From Oscillospiraceae bacterium (GTDB lineage Bacteria; Bacillota; Clostridia; Oscillospirales; Oscillospiraceae): a stretch of 64,000 nucleotides of DNA. Of this stretch, positions 41,203-50,742 are shown piece after piece (position 1 is the first letter of the stretch; each line of letters starts with the position of its first letter). Made by a program: the position numbers and the translations under genes. Location of the stretch: assembly GCA_009780435.1 (NCBI GenBank), contig WRAB01000005.1, forward strand, positions 53,692-117,691, in the 5' to 3' direction. The notes under the pieces are model-generated. The model was not told the DNA's origin, made no database searches, and worked only from the letters and a program-made list of their open reading frames with translations.

Positions 41203-42192
41203 TTAATACAGGGAGCCGCTATTGACCACTGGCTGGGCGTCCCGGCTGCCGCAGAGCACGACTAAGAGATTGCTCACCATTGCGGCTTTGCGCTCCTCAT
41301 CCAGATGGACGATCTCGTTTTCAGTGAGCTTATTTAGGGCGGTCTCCACCATGCCGACGGCCGCTTCTACGATCAACTGTTTGGCGTCGACCACGGCGCT
41401 GGCCTGCTGGCGCTGGAGCATGGCGGCGGCGATCTCCGGTGCGTAGGCCAAGCTGGTGATTTTGGCCTCTATGATCTCCAGTCCTGCCACTTCCACTTTG
41501 GCCTGGATTTCGTTTTGCAGGCTCTCGGCGATCTCCATACTGCTGCCCCGCAGGGATTTTTCGCTCAGGTTGGAATCGTCCGTGACATCGTAGGGGTAGA
41601 GCCGTACAATATTGCGCAGGGCGCTGTCGCATTGGATGGAGAGAAATTCTGCGTAGTTGTCAACGCTGAACACAGCCCGGGCCGTGTTTGCCACCCGCCA
41701 GACCACCACGATGCCGATCTCGATGGGGTTGCCCAGCTTGTCGTTGATCTTCTGTTTGTCGTTGCTGAGGGTCAGGGATTTCAGGGAGATGCGGTTATTG
41801 GTCACGATCTCTCCCATTGACACTTTTGTATCCCCAACTGCAATTTCCGCCCCGGTAATGCCGTCCTTGTTCCCCGCCGGGTTGAGGGCCGAGGTAAAGG
41901 GGTTCACGAAGTAAAATCCAGGGCCTTTTAACGTGCCGTAATACTTGCCGAACAGGGTCAGGACATAGGCCTCATTGGGGCGCAGGATCTTGAGCCCGCA
42001 GTAGGGAAGCCAGCCGATGAGGATCACAATGCTCGTCAGGACAATAAGGGGGATCATCCGCTGCCAGATGGCGAGGCCCAAGCCCACACAGGCGGCGAGA
42101 TAGATCAGGGTCGTCAGGATTAATACGGGCATCCCGCTCCGTTCGGTGGCGGTCTTCTCCTCTACAACCACGATGCGTTCGTTTTTTTCCAT
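41203..42192 (-). CDS. SPFH (band 7/stomatin) domain membrane protein
   Basis: 329 residues: a short cytoplasmic segment, two adjacent helices (about 20-38 and 41-62), then an SPFH domain starting near [19 protein letters not shown] helical stretch ([24 protein letters not shown], in two parts) leads into the [17 protein letters not shown] flotillin-like coiled region. Such proteins organise membrane microdomains or scaffold proteases. ATG 42192 has GAGAGGTG upstream. The downstream RHH gene is co-transcribed. Confidence 0.9.
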   Translation of the reverse strand: MEKNERIVVVEEKTATERSGMPVLILTTLIYLAACVGLGLAIWQRMIPLIVLTSIVILIGWLPYCGLKILRPNEAYVLTLFGKYYGTLKGPGFYFVNPFTSALNPAGNKDGITGAEIAVGDTKVSMGEIVTNNRISLKSLTLSNDKQKINDKLGNPIEIGIVVVWRVANTARAVFSVDNYAEFLSIQCDSALRNIVRLYPYDVTDDSNLSEKSLRGSSMEIAESLQNEIQAKVEVAGLEIIEAKITSLAYAPEIAAAMLQRQQASAVVDAKQLIVEAAVGMVETALNKLTENEIVHLDEERKAAMVSNLLVVLCGSRDAQPVVNSGSLY

Positions 42193-42213
42193 GTAAAACA
42201 CCTCTCTCTTTTA

Positions 42214-42263
42214 TGATATCATTTTGATATCAACATTATATCTGATTTCCAAGCGGGTGTCAA
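42214..42263 (-). promoter_or_regulatory. SPFH-RHH operon promoter with tandem palindromes
   Basis: Minus-strand TTGACA (42258-42263), a 17-base spacer and TATAAT (42235-42240). Two identical self-complementary octamers TGATATCA (42214-42221 and 42225-42232), three bases apart, cover the transcription start. Tandem short palindromes are the usual target of RHH repressors. Confidence 0.75.
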
Positions 42264-42295
42264 GGGCTTTTTTTGAGCGGGCGTTTGCAACTGCG

Positions 42296-42416
42296 CTGAT
42301 ACACTGTTTGCGCCGTAGGGGCGCACATTGTGCGCCCGTCAACCAGCTACCGCAACAAATCATATGCGGTATGTTTCCGGCCTCCGGGCGAACATTGTTC
42401 GCCCCTACATATGGGG
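42296..42416. repeat. Two interspersed palindromic repeat units
   Basis: GTAGGGGCGCACATTGTGCG + CCCG at 42316-42339, and GGGCGAACATTGTTCGCCCC + TAC at 42387-42409, separated by about 50 unrelated bases. These are the same two units as at 4.2 kb but in reverse order. Confidence 0.75.
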
Positions 42417-42435
42417 TTACGCATGATTTTTCAAA

Positions 42436-42464
42436 TTTACACAACCTGCCTCCTGTGGTATACT
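42436..42464 (+). promoter_or_regulatory. Promoter of the DUF1576 gene
   Basis: TTTACA (42436-42441), a 17-base spacer and TATACT (42459-42464). Confidence 0.75.
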
Positions 42465-42497
42465 AGCCTTTGAGTATAAATTGAGGAGGCGTGTTCC

Positions 42498-43799
42498 ATG
42501 CCCAGTGCCGCAAATGGGACCGGTACGTCTGAATATCTGCGCCGGTTGAGACAAAATATGTACGGCCCCTATTGGGTGATGTTGGGCCTCTATGCCGTCC
42601 TGTTGGCGGCGGCCTTTCTGCTGGATCACCCGCGGGAGATTTGGGCCGGACTCTGGCGGATTCTTACATCTCGCAGTCTTCTGGTGACGGATTACGCTGA
42701 ACTGGGCGGCATGGGGGCCATGCTGGTCAGCTCTGTCCTGGTGGGTCTCTTTTCCATGGTCACTATGATTATGGGCGGCGTAAAGCCCAACGGCGGTACC
42801 CTCATGGGGCTGTGGCTCATTTTGGGCTTTGGATTTTTCGGTAAAAATTTATTTAATACCATTCCCATCACCCTGGGGGTCTGGCTCTTTGCCCAATACA
42901 AGCAGATGCCGTTCCGGGACGTGGCCGTCACCACTATGATGTGCGCCTCGGTCTCGCCTATCGTCTCCGAGGTGGCCTATTTAATGGCCCGGGAATACGG
43001 TCAGCCCTACGGTGCAATCATCGGGGGTCTGGTGGGGATTTTTATCGGCTTTATCTTCTCGCCTCTGGCCACGGCCATGGTCAAAGTCCACGGGGGATAT
43101 CTGCTCTACAACGCGGGGTTTGTGGGCGGCCTTATCGCCACATTTGCCGTCAGCATCCTCCGTAGCGGTGGATTTGAGATCGTCACCATGAACATCTGGA
43201 GCACGGAATACACCTTGCCTCTTGCAATTTTGATGTATATCATCGCCGTGGGCTTTATGGTGCTGGGCATCGTCACGGGGGGGCCGGAGAAGTGGGCCAA
43301 TTTCCGGAAAATCCACAAGCACTCTGGCCGATTGGTTACGGACTTCTATGCCCTATACGGCAATGTGGCGTATTTCAACATGGGTCTGCTCTGCGTCCTG
43401 GGTACTACCGTGACCCTCCTGGTGGGCGGCCCCATTAACGGCCCCACCATGGGCGGGATTTTCTGTATCGTGGGCTTTGGCGCCCTGGGCAAACATTTGA
43501 AGAATGTGATCCCCATTATGATCGGTCTGATCTTAAGCGCATTCTGGAACGAGAACGAGACCACAGGCCCCTCCAACATGCTGGCGATCCTGTTCGGCAC
43601 CGGCATCGCACCACTGGCGGGCCAGTTCGGCCTGTTCTGGGGCATTGTCTGCGGATTTATCCATGTGAATATCGTGAGCTTCGTCGGTCTCTTAAACGGT
43701 GGGCTGAATCTCTACAACAACGGTTTCGCCGGCGGATTTGTGGTCATCGTCCTGGTGCCGATTATCTCCATCTTCCGACGGCAACAGGAGGTGGAGTAG
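42498..43799 (+). CDS. DUF1576 family membrane protein
   Basis: 433-residue protein with about ten helices and two internally similar halves: GGVKPNGGTLMGLWLILGFGFFGKN at 92-116 (in two parts) and GGPINGPTMGGIFCIVGFGALGKH in the second half. Each half ends in LLYNAGFVGG / LYNNGFAGGF. The repeat pattern suggests a transporter-like inverted or tandem fold; the function is unknown. It has its own promoter and terminator. Confidence 0.85.
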   Translation: MPSAANGTGTSEYLRRLRQNMYGPYWVMLGLYAVLLAAAFLLDHPREIWAGLWRILTSRSLLVTDYAELGGMGAMLVSSVLVGLFSMVTMIMGGVKPNGGTLMGLWLILGFGFFGKNLFNTIPITLGVWLFAQYKQMPFRDVAVTTMMCASVSPIVSEVAYLMAREYGQPYGAIIGGLVGIFIGFIFSPLATAMVKVHGGYLLYNAGFVGGLIATFAVSILRSGGFEIVTMNIWSTEYTLPLAILMYIIAVGFMVLGIVTGGPEKWANFRKIHKHSGRLVTDFYALYGNVAYFNMGLLCVLGTTVTLLVGGPINGPTMGGIFCIVGFGALGKHLKNVIPIMIGLILSAFWNENETTGPSNMLAILFGTGIAPLAGQFGLFWGIVCGFIHVNIVSFVGLLNGGLNLYNNGFAGGFVVIVLVPIISIFRRQQEVE

Positions 43800-43874
43800 G
43801 GGGTTGCGGCCTCATTCCGCCTTCTGGTAGAGCGAGCAATACTGACACACTCTACTGCTGGTTTACCTCGCTTT

Positions 43875-43915
43875 GCGCAATTCCACTACGGGCTCCTTGT
43901 GGGATTGCGCTTTTT
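43875..43915 (+). terminator. Intrinsic terminator after DUF1576
   Basis: Stem GCGCAAT-TCCAC / GTGGG-ATTGCGC followed by TTTTT. Confidence 0.82.
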
Positions 43916-43954
43916 CCTATAAAATAAATACATGAATTCGGAGGCTTCTCGAGT

Positions 43955-44797
43955 ATGAACAGTGAAAAGATGGGACGATTCATTTCAGAGTTGAGAAAAT
44001 CACATCAGATGACACAAAAGGAGCTGGCGGAAAAACTGGATGTCAGCGATAAGGCGGTATCCAAGTGGGAGCGCGGACTCAGCTATCCCGACATCTCTTT
44101 GCTATCGCCCCTCTCCAATGTCCTGGGGATCACGGTGACGGAACTGCTAAACGGTGAGCAGGCGGACACAGAGGCCATAAACGTGGAGACCAGCGTGGTC
44201 AACGCGTTGGAATATGTGGACAATACGACAAGAAGCAGAGCAAAGCTGACCCAGAGCATCTTGGCCGCTATTTTCTCCATTTCCATTCTACTGGGGATTT
44301 TTGTGGTCTCCATTGTCAATGTGGCGATTTCCGGCGCCTTTACATGGTCGCTCATACCGATTGGCGCCAGCGTGTTCGCCTGGCTTGTGGGCTTCCCTGC
44401 AATTAAGTTTGGCGTGAAAGGAATCATCGGCTCACTGATTGCTTTGAGTGTGTTCACAGTCCCCTTTCTACTCGCACTGGATCTTGCGATCAATCGACTG
44501 GTTGTAGATACTGCCCCGATTTTCTCCATAGGCGTTCGAATTGCGCCGGTTTCGATTTTGTTTTTCTGGATTGTGTTCCTCCTGTTCAAAAGATGCAGAG
44601 CCAGGAAGCTCATGGCTCTCGCCGTATTGGCGCTTTTGGCCAGCCCGCTCACCTTGTTTATAAACTTCATGATTGCAGGCGTACTGGGTCAGCCGTGGTT
44701 TGACGTGTGGACTATTTTTAATGTTTTAACCCCGATTATGGTTGCCGTTATCTTCTTTATCGTAGACCTTGTCGTGCAGAGAAGAGACGCAATATAA
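43955..44797 (+). CDS. XRE-family regulator with membrane domain
   Basis: 280 residues. The N-terminal Cro/C1-type helix-turn-helix is typical (LRKSHQMTQKELAEKLDVSD, then KAVSKWERGLSYPDISLL). A linker and six hydrophobic helices follow (residues about 88-270). Membrane-tethered XRE proteins of this layout occur widely in Clostridia and may sense envelope state. GGAGG lies ten bases before the ATG. The downstream SGNH gene may be co-transcribed (52-base gap, no terminator). Confidence 0.87.
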   Translation: MNSEKMGRFISELRKSHQMTQKELAEKLDVSDKAVSKWERGLSYPDISLLSPLSNVLGITVTELLNGEQADTEAINVETSVVNALEYVDNTTRSRAKLTQSILAAIFSISILLGIFVVSIVNVAISGAFTWSLIPIGASVFAWLVGFPAIKFGVKGIIGSLIALSVFTVPFLLALDLAINRLVVDTAPIFSIGVRIAPVSILFFWIVFLLFKRCRARKLMALAVLALLASPLTLFINFMIAGVLGQPWFDVWTIFNVLTPIMVAVIFFIVDLVVQRRDAI

Positions 44798-44849
44798 ATT
44801 GATAGATAATCGGGTATCCTAAATTAGCGAAGAAAAAGGAGGAGACGAC

Positions 44850-45563
44850 GTGGATATGCAAAAACGAGTAGAAATTTTTGGAGATTCACTATTAAAGGGC
44901 ATACAACTCAACCCTGAGAACATGCGGTATCATATCAACAACAACATAGATATTGAGATGATAGAGAAAGAACATTTTTTGGACATTACGAACTTTTCCA
45001 AGTTCGGCTGTACGGTGACCAAGGGACTTGCATTAATTGAAAAGCGTCTCGGCGGAAATGACGCTTTCTGTGACGCGATTATAATGGATTTCGGCGGAAA
45101 TGACTGCGACCATAACTGGCTTGCGGTCTCCCAGCGCCCGGACGACGAACATTTGCCCCGCACGCCTCTTGATGTGTTCACAGATACGTACCATACAATT
45201 ATTACACTGTTAAAGGAAAACGGGATCCGTCCCATTTTGACCACCCTCCCGCCTCTTGACGCCCAGAAGTTTTTTCACTGGTTCTGTCAGGGGCTGGACA
45301 AGGCGAGCGTGCTCAAGTGGCTGGGGGATGTACACCTCATCTACCGCTGGCAGGAGAGCTATTCGAGAGCTGTGGAAAAAATCGCGGCGGAGACCAACAC
45401 ACTCTTAGTTGATTTGCGCGGCGCATTTTTGATGCATAGGAGCTTGGACGGCCTTTTATGTGAGGACGGTACACATCCAAATACCGCAGGACAAAAGATC
45501 ATCACCCAAGCGTTTTTGGAGTTTATTGAAGATGCCAAAATAAAAGGGGCAATACGGATCTGA
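44850..45563 (+). CDS. SGNH/GDSL-type hydrolase
   Basis: 237 residues with the four SGNH blocks: GDSLL (catalytic Ser, block I), Gly in the FSKFGCTVTKG region (block II), FGGND (block III) and DGTHPN (catalytic Asp/His, block V). Cytoplasmic, as no signal peptide is visible. Family members deacylate esters of lipids or carbohydrates. The start is GTG with AAGGAGGA six bases upstream; an ATG two codons later is the alternative. Confidence 0.85.
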   Translation: MDMQKRVEIFGDSLLKGIQLNPENMRYHINNNIDIEMIEKEHFLDITNFSKFGCTVTKGLALIEKRLGGNDAFCDAIIMDFGGNDCDHNWLAVSQRPDDEHLPRTPLDVFTDTYHTIITLLKENGIRPILTTLPPLDAQKFFHWFCQGLDKASVLKWLGDVHLIYRWQESYSRAVEKIAAETNTLLVDLRGAFLMHRSLDGLLCEDGTHPNTAGQKIITQAFLEFIEDAKIKGAIRI

Positions 45564-45579
45564 GGAGCGATTATTCCAC

Positions 45580-45610
45580 AGGGGGCTGAAAAATCAGCCC
45601 TCTTTTTTTG
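45580..45610 (+). terminator. Intrinsic terminator after the SGNH gene
   Basis: Stem GGGGCTGA / TCAGCCCT followed by CTTTTTTT. Confidence 0.85.
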
Positions 45611-46112
45611 ACGGTAACGTAGAGAGGCAACCACAGGGCGCCCCCTCTACGGCTGAAAAGCACTGGTTTCATGTAGCCGCTTCCAAGGTGATTATATGGA
45701 CATTTTGGAAATTTTATGTGAACTAAGTGAAAATTCTAGAGGACTGGTTTTTGGTCGCGTATTGCCTGAAATAGGCAGCGAAAGACGTTGTTTTGCAATA
45801 TATTCCACAGAAAAACAAAGTTTCGCTCGTTGGAATATTACAATTTTGAAATATTTATGTAAACATGTTGACAAGTGGGTAGGTTGTGTTAAAATGACGT
45901 TGGTATAATACACTGCGAATATTAATTGAACGTTAATATTTGGGTTGATACACATGCGGCGACAATAACTATGCGTGTATTAGAAAAAAGAATAGAAGAA
46001 ATGGGGAAGAAAGGAGCGGAAGATCCCGGAGCAGCCAATGTAACGTAGTAAAAATCAACCCAGTCGCGCTAAACTATGTATTAACAAACAAAAAGGAGAG
46101 CGAATTACAAAA
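45611..46112 (+). promoter_or_regulatory. Long leader region of the surface-protein gene
   Basis: About 500 bases, AT-rich. A promoter is visible at 45868-45895 (TTGACA, 16 bases, TAAAAT), giving a leader of about 210 bases. Inside the leader, AATATTAA (45918-45925) and TTAATATT (45933-45940) form an 8-bp inverted repeat. Short frames of 70 and 87 codons cross 45.7-45.95 kb on opposite strands without convincing support. AAGGAGAG precedes the ATG at 46113. Confidence 0.5.
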
Positions 46113-49100
46113 ATGAAAACAAGACGATTTTTAGCAGTCCTTCTGGCCGTGCTCATGGTTGTGACACTGTTCCCAGCCGTTGCATTTGCAACAGAAGACA
46201 CGGCAATCGAAGCACAATCTGTTCCAGCTGATTGGCTACCACCGTCAAACGCAAATATTACGCGCAGAGTCAGCCACTGGTGGCCCAACCTTGACCTCGA
46301 TGTTGACATTAGCCTGCTCCCCCCGGGGATTGATATCAACCTTGGTATCCAGTGGAATATGTTTGTCCACCTGACAGAGCTTGCAGCGCTGAGCCTTCTG
46401 CCGGGGAGACAAAGTATGGTAATCTATGTTGAAAATGACATCAACATGCCCACCTTTGCACCTCCTGCATTGGTTCCCCGCAACACCACTCTGATCTTGC
46501 GGGGTGTTGGAAACGAACCCGTCACCATCAGAAACCTTGGTTTTCTTGAGCACTTCATCGTAGCGCCCGGCGACGCACTTGCGCGGGGCGGCACATTGGT
46601 TCTTGAAAACGTCATCCTCTGCGGCGGCGAATATATTGAACCCGGCGCCCGCCACGGCGGCGTCCGTGTTATCGGTTCCGTTTTCGCAGAAGTCCTTGGT
46701 GTAGGCGGTCCCGGCCGTTTATACATGGGTGCAGGTAGCACCATCCAGAACTCCGCTGCCCGCGGTGGAGTCATCACGGGTCGCGGCGGCGGCGTCTACT
46801 TAGAAGGCGGCGGTCTGCTGGATACCGGTGGTCTGCTCAGCCAACGTCGTGGCGGTATTCTGACCATGTTACCCGGCAGTGCAATCATGAATAACTCCGC
46901 AGCGCGTGGCGGCGGCGTCTACGCCGGCACAAACGCCTGGATCCGGATGGCGGGCGGTGTGATCGCTAACAACGAAGCCCTGCCGTATGGCAGAATTGGT
47001 ACCGCATATGGTACTGGCACCGGTGGCGGCGTGCACCTCTCTGACGATGCTACCTTTGACATGGTGGGCGGTATCATTGAGAACAACACCGCAGTGTATG
47101 GCGGCGGCGTCCGTGCTGTAGGCAACACCAGATTCTATAATACAGTCTTTAACATGAGCGGCGGCGAGATTCGCAATAACGAGGCCCTCAGCAGCCCTGC
47201 ATTCTTCCCCAACATGCCAGCCCGTGGCGGCGGTGTCCGCATCTGTGCAAACGCCGACTTCAACATGAGCGGCGGAAGAATCCACAACAACTCTTCTGAC
47301 CACGGCGGCGGCGGTGTCAGCATCGGCTACCACAGCCTATTTACCCCGTCTCTGATCAGCCTTCTCAACCGTGGCGGCAGAATGGAAATGACCGGCGGCC
47401 AAATCGACAATAACGAAGCGGCCCACAGCGGCGGTGGTGTTCGGATTAGCGCCGGCGCACACATCAGCACCATCTTTGAAGAACCCATTCTCAGAATGCG
47501 TGGCGGTGTCATCAGCAACAACGAAGCGCCAGAAGGTGGCGGCCTGTGGCTGCAGTATAACACAAGGTTCCATATGGGTAGAGAGCTAGACTGGTTGGGT
47601 CGCCCTGACACAAGGCTTCCCCTTCCGGTCATCCGGGACAACGAGGCAGATCGCCGTGGCGGCGGTATCTTCGTCGGCTCCTTTGCAGACCTCTACATTC
47701 TGGAAGGGTATCTCATCGACAACCATGCAGGTCGGGAAGGCGGCGCAATCTTCGCCCAGAGACGTACCTATGGGCCGATTATTAACCTCATCACCCCGCT
47801 CTGTTTCCCTGACCTTAGACGTATCGACAATGACCGGACCGGGTTCCTTCAGTTGATCCCTCCCTTTACCGTAGGTGCAAGATTTGATGGTAACACGGCA
47901 GGTCGCGGCGCATTCATGCCACCTGTAAATGCGCATATCCCTTACATCGGCATTGGCCACAGAGTACCCAACTCGGTTTCTGTATCCCCCGACGGCGTCA
48001 GCCATGCCCTCAACAACTTCGATATCAACTACATCGGACGGGTTAGAGCGGACGGTACGCCAGCACCTGAGTTTGCAGAAGTAGAGTTCATGTACAACTA
48101 TGAGAGCGCAGTGAACTACGGCATCTTCGACGCCGACCTCGCTTTCGTAGGCGAGCTTCTAGATGAGCCGCATTCCGATCCCGTACGTGACGGCTATATC
48201 TTTAAAGGCTGGTACTTTGACGCCAACACCGAAAACGCCTTTGACTTCGATGTTCCAGTCGAAGCCGAATGGATTCGTACACGTCAAGTAGACAGAGACG
48301 GCGAAATCTTCAACGAGCGGTACTTCCAGCTCTTCGCCCGCTGGGAAGAAATCCCTATGGCTGACGTCGTATTCCTCTGGAACTACGAAGTCGCAGACGA
48401 TAAAGACGAAGCGTTCTACGAGACCACAATCGTACTGGGCCAATATCTGGCGTTGCCGACCACTGGTAATCCAGAGCGTGAAGGCTACACCTTCGAGGGC
48501 TGGTATTTAGACCCGGATGGTGATGACGCAAAAGACTTTGAGCTCCCGGCAACCGCAGAGATGCTCAGCGATGAAGGCACCCTGCGTATCTACGCCCGCT
48601 GGGAAGAGGAGCCGGTAGGGCCAGAGCCATATTTCCACTCTTGGTTCATGCAGGGCAATGAGCATGGCCAGTTTAACCCCCACGGTATCATCACCAGGGG
48701 CGAAGTCGCGGCCATTCTGGTCCGCACCTTCGCACCGAATTCTGACCCGACGACACCTCCAATATCGGTATTTACGGATGTCAACGCCGCCGATCATTGG
48801 GAGGCAGGCTACATTGCCTGGGCGTATTACCATGATTTTGTTCGAGGGAATACTGACGCAGCAGGCAACCAAATATTCAGACCGCGTGAGCCTGTTACAA
48901 GAGAAGAACTTGCAGCCATGGTTGCAAGGGCGTATGGTCTTGACCTCACCGACACCGGCACCGTCGATTTCCCGGATGCCGATGAGATCACCGACTGGGC
49001 ATATGCTTACATTTACGCAGTTGCCAACCAAAAGTGGTTGCGAGGCGATGGGGCCGGTCTGCTCAGGCCGACTGATGATATCGAAAGAGCCGAAGCAGCG

Positions 49101-49331
49101 GCAGTGATCGCCCGTGCGCTGGGCCGTTACGGCTCGCTTAATTCAGCCAGCCTAGTAGATGTTGTAAATGATCTCCGTCGCTTCCCGGATGTTGCATCAA
49201 CACAATGGTTCTACTTCCTGGTCATTGAAGTTTCCCATAGTCACTACTTCTTGATGGAAAATGTGGGGACTGAAGACGCGCCAAGATATGTGGAACGGTG
49301 GACTGAAATCACTTGGCCCACCGGATCCTAA
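46113..49331 (+). CDS. Giant surface protein: beta-helix, InlB-type repeats, SLH anchor
   Basis: 1072 residues. A Sec signal peptide (1-27, ending VAFATED) is followed by a right-handed beta-helix region (about 60-620). That region is built from Gly/Asn repeats such as GGGVYAGTNAWIRMAGG and MSGGEIRNNEA. Two Listeria-Bacteroides (InlB B-type) repeats follow at about 657-840 (GYIFKGWYFD, GYTFEGWYLD). Three SLH domains (about 840-1050) anchor it to the wall polymer. Passenger helices of this sort bind or cleave polysaccharides or mediate adhesion; no catalytic site was identified. Monocistronic, with a long leader and a terminator. Confidence 0.92.
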   Translation: MKTRRFLAVLLAVLMVVTLFPAVAFATEDTAIEAQSVPADWLPPSNANITRRVSHWWPNLDLDVDISLLPPGIDINLGIQWNMFVHLTELAALSLLPGRQSMVIYVENDINMPTFAPPALVPRNTTLILRGVGNEPVTIRNLGFLEHFIVAPGDALARGGTLVLENVILCGGEYIEPGARHGGVRVIGSVFAEVLGVGGPGRLYMGAGSTIQNSAARGGVITGRGGGVYLEGGGLLDTGGLLSQRRGGILTMLPGSAIMNNSAARGGGVYAGTNAWIRMAGGVIANNEALPYGRIGTAYGTGTGGGVHLSDDATFDMVGGIIENNTAVYGGGVRAVGNTRFYNTVFNMSGGEIRNNEALSSPAFFPNMPARGGGVRICANADFNMSGGRIHNNSSDHGGGGVSIGYHSLFTPSLISLLNRGGRMEMTGGQIDNNEAAHSGGGVRISAGAHISTIFEEPILRMRGGVISNNEAPEGGGLWLQYNTRFHMGRELDWLGRPDTRLPLPVIRDNEADRRGGGIFVGSFADLYILEGYLIDNHAGREGGAIFAQRRTYGPIINLITPLCFPDLRRIDNDRTGFLQLIPPFTVGARFDGNTAGRGAFMPPVNAHIPYIGIGHRVPNSVSVSPDGVSHALNNFDINYIGRVRADGTPAPEFAEVEFMYNYESAVNYGIFDADLAFVGELLDEPHSDPVRDGYIFKGWYFDANTENAFDFDVPVEAEWIRTRQVDRDGEIFNERYFQLFARWEEIPMADVVFLWNYEVADDKDEAFYETTIVLGQYLALPTTGNPEREGYTFEGWYLDPDGDDAKDFELPATAEMLSDEGTLRIYARWEEEPVGPEPYFHSWFMQGNEHGQFNPHGIITRGEVAAILVRTFAPNSDPTTPPISVFTDVNAADHWEAGYIAWAYYHDFVRGNTDAAGNQIFRPREPVTREELAAMVARAYGLDLTDTGTVDFPDADEITDWAYAYIYAVANQKWLRGDGAGLLRPTDDIERAEAAAVIARALGRYGSLNSASLVDVVNDLRRFPDVASTQWFYFLVIEVSHSHYFLMENVGTEDAPRYVERWTEITWPTGS

Positions 49332-49380
49332 CAATTGTATGAATCACAGACGCTGAAAAGCGCTAGACGCATACAACTGC

Positions 49381-49421
49381 CTCCGGGGCGACCACATGGT
49401 CGCCCCGGAGATTTTATTTTT
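49381..49421 (+). terminator. Intrinsic terminator after the surface-protein gene
   Basis: 13-bp perfect stem CTCCGGGGCGACC / GGTCGCCCCGGAG with an ACAT loop, then ATTTTATTTTT. Confidence 0.88.
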
Positions 49422-49425
49422 CCTA

Positions 49426-49466
49426 TTGACAACCATCTTTTTTTGCGCTATAGTTAGTTATATAAC
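49426..49466 (+). promoter_or_regulatory. Promoter and operator of GntR-ABC module 2
   Basis: TTGACA (49426-49431), a 17-base spacer and TATAGT (49449-49454). The palindrome GTTATATAAC (49457-49466) sits at the transcription start, followed by the direct repeat ACCGATTA-ACCGATTG. Confidence 0.75.
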
Positions 49467-49499
49467 CGATTAACCGATTGACTGGAGAGGAGGCATGAA

Positions 49500-49877
49500 A
49501 TGAAAATCAACTTTGCGGATGAGCGGCCCATCTTTATACAAGTCGCCGAGGGGATCGAAGACGGTATTCTGGTGGGCGCCTATCCCGAGGGAGAGCAGGT
49601 GCCCTCGACGACAGAGATTTCCGTCACGTATAAAATCAACCCCGCCACGGCCCTGAAAGGGGTCACGCGTCTGGCGGAGGAGGGGATTCTCTACAAACAG
49701 CGGGGGCTGGGCATGTTCGTGTCCCAGGGGGCCGTGGAGCGGGTGAGGCAGAAGCGAAAAGCTGCCTTTTCTGAACAGTACATCTCCCGGCTAACCCGGG
49801 AGGCCAAGCGGCTAAATCTCACCCTGGGGGAAATTGTGGAGCTAATTGAAAGGAGCTATAACCGTGAAAAAGATTGA
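49500..49877 (+). CDS. GntR family regulator, YtrA type (module 2)
   Basis: 125 residues with an N-terminal winged helix (RPIFIQVAEGIEDGILVGAY, then TTEISVTYKINPATALKGV) and a short basic helical tail. It is the same family as the regulators of modules 1 and 3 but differs in the recognition helix (YKINPATALKG). GAGGAGG lies just upstream. Its end overlaps the ABC gene by 14 bases. Confidence 0.9.
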   Translation: MKINFADERPIFIQVAEGIEDGILVGAYPEGEQVPSTTEISVTYKINPATALKGVTRLAEEGILYKQRGLGMFVSQGAVERVRQKRKAAFSEQYISRLTREAKRLNLTLGEIVELIERSYNREKD

Positions 49878-50742
49878 ACTGACCAACGTCTCAAAGAGCT
49901 ACGGCCACGTGGAGGCTGTGAAAAACGTGAGCCTGACCTTTGAGCAACATAAAATCTACGGCCTGTTGGGCCGAAACGGGGCGGGGAAGAGCACCCTCCT
50001 CAACATGATCACCAGCCGGGTTTTTCCCGACAGCGGCGAGATCACGGTGGATGGCGACCACGCCATTGAAAACGATTACGCCATGGGTAAAATCCATCTG
50101 ATGAGCGAGAACAACTACTACCCGGAATCCATGCGGATCCGTGATGCGCTCCGCTTGGCGGGCGCCCTGTACCCCGATTTTTGTATGAAGACCGCCAACT
50201 CCCTGGCAGAGAGCTGGGGGCTCGACACGAAAAAGAAGATGAAAGAGCTGTCCACGGGGATGAACACCATGTTCAAGGCATCGGTGGCCCTGGCCTCCGG
50301 TGCGCCCTACATCTTTTTAGATGAGCCGGTCTTGGGCTTAGATGCCGTCCACCGGGATCTGTTCTATAAACTGGTAGTCGCACAGTTTGAAAAACATCCC
50401 GCCTGCTACGTCCTGTCCACCCATCTGATTGAGGAGGCGGCGGGAATCATTGAGGACGTGATCATTATCAATGCGGGCGAGATCTTAGTCAACGAGCCGA
50501 CAGAACAGCTCTTGTCCCAGGGCTACACTGTCACAGGTCCGGAGGCCGTAGTCAACACCTTTATCGCAGGTCGATCCTGTATCGGCCACGACCAATTGGG
50601 CGGCATGAAGTCGGCGTACCTCTTAGAACCCCTGGATGGATCCCAAGTGCCAGACGGACTACAGACCACAAAGCTGAACTTACAGCAACTCTTTGTCCAA
50701 CTGACAAAAAGGGAAGGGGGAAACGGACATGATCTTGCGTAG
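49864..50742 (+). CDS. ABC transporter ATP-binding protein (module 2)
   Basis: 292 residues: Walker A GRNGAGKSTLL, degenerate signature STGMNTMFKAS, Walker B YIFLDEPVLGLD and switch His in STHL. About 70 residues after the switch His form an extra C-terminal domain. The start is GTG at 49864 with AAAGGAG eight bases upstream. It overlaps both the regulator and the permease gene. Confidence 0.93.
   Translation: MKKIELTNVSKSYGHVEAVKNVSLTFEQHKIYGLLGRNGAGKSTLLNMITSRVFPDSGEITVDGDHAIENDYAMGKIHLMSENNYYPESMRIRDALRLAGALYPDFCMKTANSLAESWGLDTKKKMKELSTGMNTMFKASVALASGAPYIFLDEPVLGLDAVHRDLFYKLVVAQFEKHPACYVLSTHLIEEAAGIIEDVIIINAGEILVNEPTEQLLSQGYTVTGPEAVVNTFIAGRSCIGHDQLGGMKSAYLLEPLDGSQVPDGLQTTKLNLQQLFVQLTKREGGNGHDLA

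Noticed and set aside
45692..45955. Overlapping 70- and 87-codon frames on opposite strands upstream of the surface-protein gene
   Set aside because: AT-rich region containing the surface-gene promoter. The plus frame has a weak AAGGTG site, but codon use is poor and neither product resembles a family.
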